In this document: piece after piece, positions 17,362-24,549 of the stretch
Position numbering within the stretch: position 1 is the first letter of the stretch
How the letters are laid out: every line of letters starts with the position of its first letter
Assembly (NCBI RefSeq): GCF_000011005.1
Contig: NC_013665.1
Span: forward strand, 2,271,501 to 2,335,500
Origin: Methanocella paludicola SANAE
Lineage (GTDB): Archaea > Halobacteriota > Methanocellia > Methanocellales > Methanocellaceae
Reading direction: 5' to 3'
DNA length: 64,000 bases
Notes under the pieces: generated by a model
The model's input: the letters and a program-made list of their open reading frames with translations, nothing else
Told to the model about the DNA's origin: nothing
Databases searched by the model: none
Translations under genes and position numbers: made by a program

Positions 17362-18150
17362 ATGCTCGAGGTCTACTGCGATTCGTCCTTTAACGAGAAG
17401 GGCGTCTCTTTCATCGGCTGCGTCGCCGTGAAGGACGGCGTGGAGATATACCAGTCTACCGCCAGGGTCATGCCCGACCCGCTGCGCAATATCGAGTGCG
17501 AGATGGCCTCCATCGAGTTCGGCATCGCCGTCTCCGGGCTTTTCCCTGACCCCAGGACCGTCATTTACAATGACTCGACCGAGGCGGTCAAGGAATATCA
17601 GCTCCAGAAGAAAGGCGAATATTCGGTAGAATATGCGGCCCGGGAGACCCCGTACCAGTCGCTGGCAGACCGCCTGTCAAAAAGGTTCCCGCAGGGCTTG
17701 ATCGAGACGTACGGCCTCTGTAAAAAGCCCGTCGAGCCGTTCACCCCGGAGGTACTGGCGGATGTGGCCCGGGGGGCTACCGTGATATACCTCAAAAAGA
17801 GCGAGAGGGAGACCACGAACACGAAGACCGTCTACACGCTCATAGTCCGTACGATCGACGGCGTACTTTCCGACGATAAGAAATATGAGGCGAGGTCCGG
17901 CGAGGTCAAGAACATCAAGGTCGCCAGGGAAGTCTCCGCCGACCTCAGCGACCCGAACTTTGTAAAAGGCGTCGAGGGCCTGGACCTGGAGGGCTCGTAC
18001 TTCCTGCTGACGGATGAGACGTGGGGCCTGCGGCAGAAGGGCGGAGAGGCGTACACCATAATACCGTGCGGCGTGGCGCACCACGTCATCTGCCACGAGG
18101 TGGACCGCAGCCCTGAAAATCTCTTCAGGCGTGCCGGAGATGCGAAATAG
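17362..18150 (+). CDS. RNase H-like fold protein with unknown C-terminal domain
   Basis: The 262-residue protein starts MLEVYCDSSFNEKG. Three acidic positions fit an RNase HI-type site: Asp7 in YCDSS, Glu47 in NIECEMASIEFG and Asp71 in IYNDSTEAV, in the right order and spacing. The fourth acidic residue of RNase HI was not identified with confidence. Residues of about 130-262 form an extra domain with no recognised family, ending in GVAHHVICHEVDRS. It could process RNA-DNA hybrids or be a binding-only relative. The ATG at 17362 fits the fold; upstream in-frame codons are basic and non-conserved in type. Confidence 0.6.
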   Translation: MLEVYCDSSFNEKGVSFIGCVAVKDGVEIYQSTARVMPDPLRNIECEMASIEFGIAVSGLFPDPRTVIYNDSTEAVKEYQLQKKGEYSVEYAARETPYQSLADRLSKRFPQGLIETYGLCKKPVEPFTPEVLADVARGATVIYLKKSERETTNTKTVYTLIVRTIDGVLSDDKKYEARSGEVKNIKVAREVSADLSDPNFVKGVEGLDLEGSYFLLTDETWGLRQKGGEAYTIIPCGVAHHVICHEVDRSPENLFRRAGDAK

Positions 18151-18198
18151 CGCCCCACGGGGAAACTATTTTTATCGAACCAGCATAGTGCTTTATGC

Positions 18199-18327
18199 AT
18201 GGCGAAAAAGGGCTCCGGGAAAAGGCCAAAGGATAAAAATTTCAAGCTGGCTAAAAAGATCGTCGCTATACTGGCGTTCATCATAGGCTTCGCCGCTATG
18301 ACCTATTTTATCGTGATGAGCCTTTGA
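18199..18327 (+). CDS. 42-residue single-span membrane microprotein
   Basis: A short frame encodes a very basic N-terminus (MAKKGSGKRPKDKNFKLAKK) followed by one hydrophobic helix of about 20 residues and a stop. A TATA box ACTATTTTTATCG (18165-18177) lies about 25-30 bases before the ATG, giving a leaderless or nearly leaderless mRNA. The basic-then-hydrophobic organisation fits a protein with its N-terminus in the cytoplasm. No family is known to me. It lies between the RNase H-like gene and the next small gene. Confidence 0.6.
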   Translation: MAKKGSGKRPKDKNFKLAKKIVAILAFIIGFAAMTYFIVMSL

Positions 18328-18392
18328 GCAAACGGCAAATATATAGTAAATAAGCTCAGATTGGTATAGACTATCATACCGGAGGCTAAAAC

Positions 18393-18746
18393 GTGAGGGA
18401 CTGGGACGTCTGGCAAAGACACGAGAATTATAATTCTATCATAGCGTTAGCGTGCGAGCTGCCGAAGGAGACCATCGTAAGGCTCGAGAGCATCGGCCTG
18501 GTCGTCGACGACGGAAGTAAAAGCGCCGTTAAGGCCGACCAGCTATTCCTCATTCACGTCAGGGACCTTGATAAAAAGCTCTACTGGAGGAAGTACGACG
18601 AGTTCAAGGCGAAGTACAACGAAGAGCCCAGGCCAGTCCACCTCGAGGAGCTGCCGGAGCTCATTATCCGTTTCTTAGGCAACGTGAAGCCGGACCAGTG
18701 TATCGCGATCACTGACTTTACGCTGGACCTGCTGGGGAAGCAATAG
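18393..18746 (+). CDS. Hypothetical cytoplasmic protein
   Basis: The 117-residue protein begins with GTG (MRDWDVWQRHENYN) preceded by a strong GGAGG seven bases upstream. It is mixed helical and soluble, with LYWRKYDEFKAKYNEEPRP in the middle and LIIRFLGNVKPDQCIAI near the end. A TATA-like ATATATAGTAAATAAG lies near 18339. No known family was recognised. It is the last gene before the long palindrome and is convergent with the KGG gene at 19371. Confidence 0.6.
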   Translation: MRDWDVWQRHENYNSIIALACELPKETIVRLESIGLVVDDGSKSAVKADQLFLIHVRDLDKKLYWRKYDEFKAKYNEEPRPVHLEELPELIIRFLGNVKPDQCIAITDFTLDLLGKQ

Positions 18747-18843
18747 CATTTATAGTACTTATTTTTCTCTTTAAAGCTTTTTTAGCATTTATTAATATGA
18801 CTCTTCCGCGGTTTTGGGATGAATATTTTTTTATCCTTTTCTA

Positions 18844-19163
18844 GTTATGCCGTCGTTGAGTGGTCCAACCACAGAGGCACGGAGCGCACGGGAGTTTCAC
18901 AGAGTTTTATTTTAATAATTTAAGACTCAGAGGGCTCAGAGGCCGGTTTATTAGTTTGCCTGGGGCACAGAGTTTATTGAGGCTCGGTTGACCAATAAAC
19001 AATAATGCGGGTTTATCCTCGGCAGTGCCTCTTTCAACTCCGTGCCCCGGGAATGTTATAAACCCGTACTCCGTGGCCTCTGAGCCTCAATTATTAAAAA
19101 AATCTCCGTGAAGCTCTGCGCTCTCCGTGCCTCTGTGGTTGGACCACTCAACGACGGCATAAC
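18844..19163. repeat. 320-bp imperfect palindrome (family 2, copy 1)
   Basis: The outermost 41 bases of each arm (18844-18884 and 19123-19163) are exact inverted copies, starting GTTATGCCGTCGTTGAG. Inward the arms remain complementary at roughly 70-80 percent, with matching blocks CACAGAG, TTTTAATAATT, GGCTCAGAGG, GGTTTAT and GGGGCACAGAGTT. The tip contains the smaller dyad GTGGTCCAACCAC. The element lies between the ends of two convergent genes. Two further copies are at 39227-39570 and 55453-55768. Confidence 0.92.
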
Positions 19164-19370
19164 ATAAAAACGAGCGAAGGCATCAGCCAAAGCAATATAT
19201 CACCCCAAAAACGCACAAGAACCATTAATATTTTCAATGTTTATTAAGCCGCAATTCGCTATATCGTTAAATTATTAGACGGTCCTACGGATAAGCATCA
19301 CGATAATGCCATTATCGACAGCGTTCTCTCCGGTATCTCCGAACGCATTAAGTAAAACAGGATATTGAGA
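19164..19370. other. Intergenic remainder with perfect dyad and possible gene remnant
   Basis: After the palindrome this stretch holds a 17-base perfect dyad CGATAATG-C-CATTATCG (19301-19317). It also has a 35-codon open stretch (19248-19355) reading AIRYIVKLLDGPTDKHHD... and ending SGISERIK before TAA. That stretch has protein-like composition but no start codon, so it may be the tail of a lost gene. Nothing else was found. Confidence 0.3.
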
Positions 19371-19613
19371 TCATTTACCCGAGCGCAGCAGCTTGCCCCT
19401 CTCGATGAGCTCCTTGACCTTCTGGCCGCCCTTGTGGCCTATGTCCTCGTAAAAGCTGCCGCCGTAGCGTTCCTTGGTGGTCTCCCCGCCGATCTTTCCG
19501 CCCTTGCGGCCGATCTCCTCGTAAAACCCTTCCCCATAACGCGCTTTTGTCTTTTCACCGCCCTTATGGCCGGCTTCCTTGACAGTCATTACTCCTTTGC
19601 CTTTATCCGCCAT
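19371..19613 (-). CDS. KGG-motif small stress-type protein (second copy)
   Basis: This 80-residue protein carries several KGG motifs in repeats: AGHKGGEKTKARYGEGFYEE, IGRKGGKIGGETTKERYGGS and DIGHKGGQKVKELIERGK. It is a longer paralogue of the protein at 1730-1915; both end in a related LIERGK tail. The ATG at 19613 is chosen for its GAGGTG ribosome-binding site six bases upstream. The protein is probably disordered and stress-related; its function is not established. Confidence 0.8.
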   Translation of the reverse strand: MADKGKGVMTVKEAGHKGGEKTKARYGEGFYEEIGRKGGKIGGETTKERYGGSFYEDIGHKGGQKVKELIERGKLLRSGK

Positions 19614-19807
19614 TTCCACACCTCTATGTAATGTCGAAAAAATCTGCCCTTCTGTCGGCTTTATGGATACACGGTAATGTAATTGGCATAGGGCATTCAA
19701 TTTAACTAACGGATAACACGAGATTGCGCTTGAATTTTATAATATACTATATCCGCCTGACAGTTATGGTAAAAAACGCTTAAATCAATGTATAAAAAGA
19801 GGCAGGC

Positions 19808-20116
19808 TCACATCTTGAGCTCGATGAGGTCGGGAGAGAATCCGTAGCTCACTAAAAGCTTTTTTACTTCTTCCCGGTGGTCGCCCTGTAGCTCGATGCG
19901 GCCGTCCTTGATGGTGCCGCCGCAGGCGAATTTGGTCTTCAGCTTCTGGGAGAGTTCCTTGATGTTGACGTTCTTCGTATCGATGCCATCGATGATGGTC
20001 GTGATCTTCTTAAAACGCCGTGTGTTGGTATATACGCGAATTTTTTGGTTCTCCTTCGCCAGGTCCTCGCAAATGCAGAGGTCCGTGGGCAATCCACACT
20101 TATTGCAAACTTCCAT
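19808..20116 (-). CDS. Translation initiation factor aIF1 (SUI1)
   Basis: The 102-residue protein is archaeal aIF1/SUI1, which controls start-codon selection on the small ribosomal subunit. A cysteine cluster opens it (CNKCGLPTDLCIC), as in many archaeal members. The SUI1 core has TRRFKKITTIIDGID, LKTKFACGGTIKDGRIELQG and a DHREEVKKLLVSYGF end. It is transcribed leftward from its own TATA-like region near 20140-20160. Confidence 0.93.
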   Translation of the reverse strand: MEVCNKCGLPTDLCICEDLAKENQKIRVYTNTRRFKKITTIIDGIDTKNVNIKELSQKLKTKFACGGTIKDGRIELQGDHREEVKKLLVSYGFSPDLIELKM

Positions 20117-20162
20117 ATTATGTTCTCTAATATCACATTTATAAAGGCTGTATAAATATTTT

Positions 20163-20495
20163 TCATTCTGGGATGAACTTAAAGCCGCAATCTCTTGAAA
20201 CGTCGTCCCCGTAATCCTCTTCCGGGTAGCGCTTACATATGTCGGGCTTATTATCGTGTATGGCGCACGAGAACGTGCCGTCCTTATTCTCGACGAGGTT
20301 TTTGCACGGGTTCCTTATCTGCAATTCCACGTTGCGGCCCTTGAAGTTCTTGATATCGGCCGAGACGCCGACGTGGGACTCCAGCCACCGCAGGTATTCC
20401 GTGAACTCGTAGTCGGTCACGCCGCCCACGTGCATGTCTATGCAGAAATCCCTGCAGCAATTCCCGCACTGCTTACAGCTTCCTGTTCGTTTCAT
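20163..20495 (-). CDS. YkgJ-type cysteine cluster protein
   Basis: The 110-residue protein has the CxxCxxCC signature CKQCGNCCRDFC at its N-terminus, a middle cysteine in RNPCKNLVENKDGTFSC, and a C-terminal CKRYPEEDYGDD...DCGF. This matches the YkgJ/UPF0153 family, thought to bind zinc or an iron-sulfur cluster; the biological role is unknown. The ATG abuts the stop of the upstream gene (20496), so the two are translationally coupled. Confidence 0.85.
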   Translation of the reverse strand: MKRTGSCKQCGNCCRDFCIDMHVGGVTDYEFTEYLRWLESHVGVSADIKNFKGRNVELQIRNPCKNLVENKDGTFSCAIHDNKPDICKRYPEEDYGDDVSRDCGFKFIPE

Positions 20496-20951
20496 TCAGT
20501 CTCGCTTCCTCTTTTCCTCGCCCGAGTACACTTTCCTCATCAGGTTCAGCCACCGCCGCCCGTCCTCCATTTTCGCCCTGTTCGCCTCTTCCTTGATGGA
20601 TGGCTTCGGCATCGGGGCGTTGTAGAGCGTGTCGAGCGCCCGGTCCAGCCCCCTGGCCTCGGCGTACAGCGCCTGTGCCTCGGACTTCGCCATCTCTTCC
20701 CGGGAAATGCGATCGATGATCTCGCGGCGCTTACGCTTGACGGCCGATATGACACGGTCGACCTCCGCAATGTCCTCCGGAGTCAGCCGCCCGCGCTTCT
20801 TTGACATCTCAAAGACGAATGCCCTGAGAGGTATCCGCCCGCCGTCCGCCTCAAGCTCCGGCGGTATGGTCGCGCCGGCAAAGGCGAACTCCTTATCGAG
20901 CTTCAATAACAGGTTCTCCCGCTCGTACTTTGAGAGCTTCTCGTCGCTCAT
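20496..20951 (-). CDS. DUF5788-like hypothetical protein
   Basis: The 151-residue, highly charged helical protein (SKYERENLLLKLDKEF, RAFVFEMSKKRGRLTPEDI, then a long Arg/Glu helix) resembles an archaeal uncharacterised family that I recall as DUF5788; that name is from memory. The start follows the Ubl-JAMM-E1 gene stop by 45 bases on the same strand, and the stop abuts the YkgJ gene. Together they could form one leftward unit (Ubl-JAMM-E1, DUF5788, YkgJ). Confidence 0.6.
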   Translation of the reverse strand: MSDEKLSKYERENLLLKLDKEFAFAGATIPPELEADGGRIPLRAFVFEMSKKRGRLTPEDIAEVDRVISAVKRKRREIIDRISREEMAKSEAQALYAEARGLDRALDTLYNAPMPKPSIKEEANRAKMEDGRRWLNLMRKVYSGEEKRKRD

Positions 20952-20996
20952 GGCCAGATACTATCTCACCATGACCGGCCTAAAATACTTTTCCGA

Positions 20997-22448
20997 TTAT
21001 CTTCTGGCCCTGCGCTCGTCGCCCGCGCCCAGCACGCCGCCCTCGCCGCACATCGGGCATGCCCTATCCCGATCCCGGCGCCGGCGCTCGACGGACTGAG
21101 CCTCAGGGTCATATTCGACGAGGTCAAAGGCCCTGTCCGCGCCCGAGAGCATGTCCATCAGCTCCTGGACTGCGATAGAGGCCACCGCCTCGTTCACGGG
21201 CACGCTTGAAGCCCCAGTGTCCCTGTCAGTAGCGGCCTCTCCGGAGCAACTGCTGCACCCGGTGATGCCGGGCAGGAGCACTCGTACCAGGCCGTACGGG
21301 CCGCCATTTTCCGCCTTAATTGCAGTGCGTGCCTCGATGCAGGGTATGAGGTATTTGAGCGATACGTCGGCGACAGCGGCCTTTAGCGCCTCATCCGACC
21401 CGCAATAAAATATCACGTCACAGTCCTTAAGATAGCTCCGGGCGCTGCGGGCGACATCGCTGACGTTGAAAGCGTCGATGTCCGCGGATATCTTCCTGAG
21501 CATCTTCTGCGCGGCCTTCGCGCGCCGCTTACCCGTTTCCATGCCGGTCACGCCGTCGTCCAGCAGGAGAAAATTCCTTACGCCCTGCCGGGCCAGCATA
21601 GAGCATATCTCCAGGCCGATCCCGTCCAGCCCGACAACGGCCACCCTTATGGACCCGGGACATGCGGCGGACGTTATCTCGCAAGAGGAGGCGCTCCGGT
21701 GCATGACGGCGTCCTTCATCCCGTTCCTGCCGAGTACGCTTATGCGGGCGCTCTCGGGCATGACGAGAGAGTCGTGGTCGCCGTCGTAGTCGCAGAATGA
21801 AAATCCGGCCTCACCGACCACGGCCATGGCAAAGCGCAGCCCGCACGAGCGGAGGAAACGCCCGTTCTCCAGGCCGTTCTCGATGTCGATCCACGAAAAG
21901 TTGGGCTCCCTTGAGCCAACATGGGTGTGCACTTCCACCACCAGGTCGCCTTTCAAGGCGGCCTCGGCCAGCACGGCCTCGATGAACTCGGCCCGGGGCG
22001 TCACCGTGATGCTGGACTGCTCGAACAGGTCTTCCTTCGCCGGTATGTGGAGCCCTCTCACGAAATAGTCACGATTCTTCCTGTCGGACCGGCTGCCGCA
22101 GCGGGCCACGGCATAGCCTTCCCTCGACAGGGATTCGGAAGCTTCGAACGCCTTCCGCATGAGCTCAAAAAGGGGCTGAGAGAAAATAAGCCGGACTGAC
22201 CGGTCGGCTTTTCGCTGCTTTTTGGACGAGAGTACGCGGAACTTTTGCATGCCCTTCGTGAACGGCCGCCCTACAGTAAAGCGGTCGCCTTCCGATACGT
22301 CGATCTCGCCATGGACGATGACGTTCTTTCCGCCTGAGGCTTTTGCGATCGGCCGGCTCTGGTCGCTATGCGTGACCCGCCGTATCTCGGCGGCGCTCGT
22401 GCGCTCCGGGACCTGTACTGGCCTGCCGTCGACGTATATAGTGACCAT
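20997..22448 (-). CDS. Ubl-JAMM-E1 (ThiF) fusion protein
   Basis: The 483-residue protein appears to join three ubiquitin-pathway modules. Residues 1-70 (MVTIYVDGRPVQVPERTSAA, then EIRRV...GEIDVSEGDRFTVG) match the multiubiquitin-type beta-grasp pattern. Residues about 85-240 form a JAMM/MPN domain with H174, H176, S185 and D188 in VEVHTHVGS...NFSWID, the zinc protease HxH-x8-S-x2-D pattern; Glu95 is a possible upstream Glu. Residues about 265-470 form an E1/ThiF domain: AVVGLDGIGLEICSMLAR, LLLDDGVTG, basic RRAKAAQKML, LPGITGCSSC (398-401) and a distal CPMC (464-467). The first glycine-rich loop has Asp where Gly is usual (GLDGIG). There is no E2 gene beside it. A TATA-like stretch lies near 22486-22500. 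Confidence 0.8.
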   Translation of the reverse strand: MVTIYVDGRPVQVPERTSAAEIRRVTHSDQSRPIAKASGGKNVIVHGEIDVSEGDRFTVGRPFTKGMQKFRVLSSKKQRKADRSVRLIFSQPLFELMRKAFEASESLSREGYAVARCGSRSDRKNRDYFVRGLHIPAKEDLFEQSSITVTPRAEFIEAVLAEAALKGDLVVEVHTHVGSREPNFSWIDIENGLENGRFLRSCGLRFAMAVVGEAGFSFCDYDGDHDSLVMPESARISVLGRNGMKDAVMHRSASSCEITSAACPGSIRVAVVGLDGIGLEICSMLARQGVRNFLLLDDGVTGMETGKRRAKAAQKMLRKISADIDAFNVSDVARSARSYLKDCDVIFYCGSDEALKAAVADVSLKYLIPCIEARTAIKAENGGPYGLVRVLLPGITGCSSCSGEAATDRDTGASSVPVNEAVASIAVQELMDMLSGADRAFDLVEYDPEAQSVERRRRDRDRACPMCGEGGVLGAGDERRARR

Positions 22449-22512
22449 GTGGGCTCGCCCTTCCGCTTATCGTGTTCATTTTTCAATAATTTATATTAGT
22501 ACTACTATAATA

Positions 22513-23685
22513 TTATATTTTCCGGGGCTGCCCTATGAAGAGAAACATGATGATCCCCGCGATCGCGAGCAGTACGGCGACCACGTATAGCGTAGCGGGA
22601 AGCGTCAGGGCGGCCACCATCACACCGCCGGCGAACGGCCCGACGGCGAGGCCCAGCGAAAAGAGCGTGTTATAGATGCCGTAGGCCATGCCGCTTGAAT
22701 TGCCCCCGCCGTACAGGTCGGAAAGGAGAGGGAGCATGGGCGTGAGAGCAAAGCCCATGGTCATACCCAGCAGCGATAACACGGCTGCAGTCAGTGCGAA
22801 CGACGGCGTGAGCGCGCACCCCGCCACGACGATCGCCGAAGAGGCTAATCCGGCCGTAATTAACAAGCGCCCCCCATGCAGGTCATAGAGCCGGCCGACG
22901 AGGGGCTGTGCGACGATGCTCAGGAGCGACATGGCGCCGAAGGCCAGGCCCACCATGGTCGGGGTGGCGGAGAACACGTCGTACATGTATACGGGCATGA
23001 AGGGCTCCAGGATGCCGTACGTGACAGCCCCGATCACGACGGCCAGCGATATGGCGAGGAAGGTCCGGGGCGATCTAAGGTACGGCGCAAGGCGCTCCCG
23101 GAACGGCACAGAGGGCGCATGGCCCGATGGCTCGCTGACCGCGAGGAACGCAAGCCCAACGATACATGCCATGACTGACGGTATGATGAACGTGAGCGCG
23201 TAGCCAAGGTTATCGTACAATATGCCGCCCATGGTCGGCCCGATCAGCGTGCCGACAGACATCGCCGACATGGCCATCCCCAGGCGTTTGCCCCGCTCCT
23301 CAGGGCCGAAAGTGTCCGCCAGCATCGACAGCCCGGCCGACCACGTGGCGGCCCCGGACATGCCCTGGAGCAGCCTTGCCAGAATAAGGACCGCCACGTC
23401 GGACGAAAGCGCGAACGCCACGTTCGTGGCGGCCAGGGTGAGCATGCCCAGCATCATGAACGACCTTCTGCCCAGTTGGTCAGAAAGAATACCGAAGGGA
23501 ATGCTGAATAAAAGCAGCGAGACCGAGAACGCGCCGTATATGGCGCCGATGGTCACCGTGTCGGCCCCGAGCTTCATGGCGTACGAGGGCAGCACCGGTA
23601 TGACCAGCGTGTAGACCATCATGTCCATGAAGATGGCCGCGGAGACGAGCGCAAATACGAGGTTCTTCCTGCCGGTCATTAGCAT
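22513..23685 (-). CDS. MFS transporter, drug-efflux type
   Basis: The 390-residue protein has twelve predicted transmembrane helices and the MFS A-motif between helices 2 and 3 (FGILSDQLGRRSFM). The antiporter-type motif C is seen in helix 5 (MSVGTLIGPTMGGILYD). It fits the DHA1 family of proton-coupled multidrug exporters in the cytoplasmic membrane. The substrate is not predictable. The ORF ends 65 bases before the Ubl-JAMM-E1 start, with a TATA-like stretch between them, so the two genes are probably separately transcribed. Confidence 0.9.
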   Translation of the reverse strand: MLMTGRKNLVFALVSAAIFMDMMVYTLVIPVLPSYAMKLGADTVTIGAIYGAFSVSLLLFSIPFGILSDQLGRRSFMMLGMLTLAATNVAFALSSDVAVLILARLLQGMSGAATWSAGLSMLADTFGPEERGKRLGMAMSAMSVGTLIGPTMGGILYDNLGYALTFIIPSVMACIVGLAFLAVSEPSGHAPSVPFRERLAPYLRSPRTFLAISLAVVIGAVTYGILEPFMPVYMYDVFSATPTMVGLAFGAMSLLSIVAQPLVGRLYDLHGGRLLITAGLASSAIVVAGCALTPSFALTAAVLSLLGMTMGFALTPMLPLLSDLYGGGNSSGMAYGIYNTLFSLGLAVGPFAGGVMVAALTLPATLYVVAVLLAIAGIIMFLFIGQPRKI

Positions 23686-23720
23686 TGGGAAATGGCCGGC
23701 ATGAGATAAATGTTTCCATC

Positions 23721-24026
23721 CTAGCTTTCGCGCCCGTATTTTGCAATGAACGTGCCGTCGTCCTTTACCTTAAAGTTCATGAAGACGCCGTCCCTGCGGT
23801 CGCAGATGACGTACTCGCGGCCCGCATCGTCGTACTTCAGGTATTCGCCCTCGACCAGGATGGCCCTGCCCCCTACGTTCACATCCATACGGTCGCTGTA
23901 TATGTCCACGGAAACATCGGCGCCCACGGTATCCCTGCCGATGTAGCGCACGCCCCGGTCGGTCACCTCTGTACTGTCGATATGGCCATTAATAGGAGGT
24001 AGTATGTAGCTCGCTCTTTTTTGCAT
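23721..24026 (-). CDS. Hypothetical beta-rich protein
   Basis: This 101-residue soluble protein (MQKRASYILPPINGHIDSTE) has alternating hydrophobic residues (VSVDIYSDRMDVNVGGRAIL) suggesting an all-beta fold, and a single cysteine. No family was recognised. It starts about 15 bases after an A+T-rich CATTAAC region and is followed after 35 bases by the MFS gene on the same strand, so co-transcription is possible. Confidence 0.5.
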   Translation of the reverse strand: MQKRASYILPPINGHIDSTEVTDRGVRYIGRDTVGADVSVDIYSDRMDVNVGGRAILVEGEYLKYDDAGREYVICDRRDGVFMNFKVKDDGTFIAKYGRES

Positions 24027-24118
24027 AGTTAATGTTGATGTGCGCGTCCTTGTAACGTTATCACGCGCTTTAAACGCTATTTTTTATTTGTTATGTATTC
24101 GCCCGTACTCCGATTTTA

Positions 24119-24517
24119 CTATATCGGGCCCAGGCGGAAGAGCAGGTTGAGCAATACGAGGATCCCGAGCAATGAGAGCAAAATTGATGCCACGAGCGCG
24201 GTAGAGACGGGGAATTTTTGGCCCGACTCTCTACTCAATTGTCGCTGGAACAGGAAGTACTCGACAATGGCCATGGCCTGCAGGATCATGCCCAGCCCGA
24301 CGAGCGCCACGCCGAAGTTACGGGGCGCATGGTTCTGTATATTTCCCGTTATCAGGTCTGACTCGACCAGGTACTGGAAGAATTTGAAGATGGTGAAGCC
24401 GAAGCTTATCAGCGATAAAGAGGTACGGAACCATGACATCAGCGTGCGGTCGGCGGCCATGCGTGTACGCTCGTAGCCAAGGTCTATGGGCTTCCCGGGA
24501 TTTGCTGTCTCACCCAT
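24119..24517 (-). CDS. DUF202 (YidH) membrane protein
   Basis: The 132-residue protein has the DUF202 signature: a charged start with YERTRMAADRTLMSWFRTSL followed by three transmembrane helices (SLISFGFTIFKFFQYLV, FGVALVGLGMILQAMAIVEY and a C-terminal hydrophobic helix). The ATG at 24517 is chosen because the family begins shortly before the ERT motif; an ATG at 24526 is also possible. It lies 32 bases after the sulfatase maturase and may be the third gene of that leftward operon. The function is unknown. Confidence 0.82.
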   Translation of the reverse strand: MGETANPGKPIDLGYERTRMAADRTLMSWFRTSLSLISFGFTIFKFFQYLVESDLITGNIQNHAPRNFGVALVGLGMILQAMAIVEYFLFQRQLSRESGQKFPVSTALVASILLSLLGILVLLNLLFRLGPI

Positions 24518-24549
24518 ATATATCATCTCTATCTCCGTGCCAGCGCATA

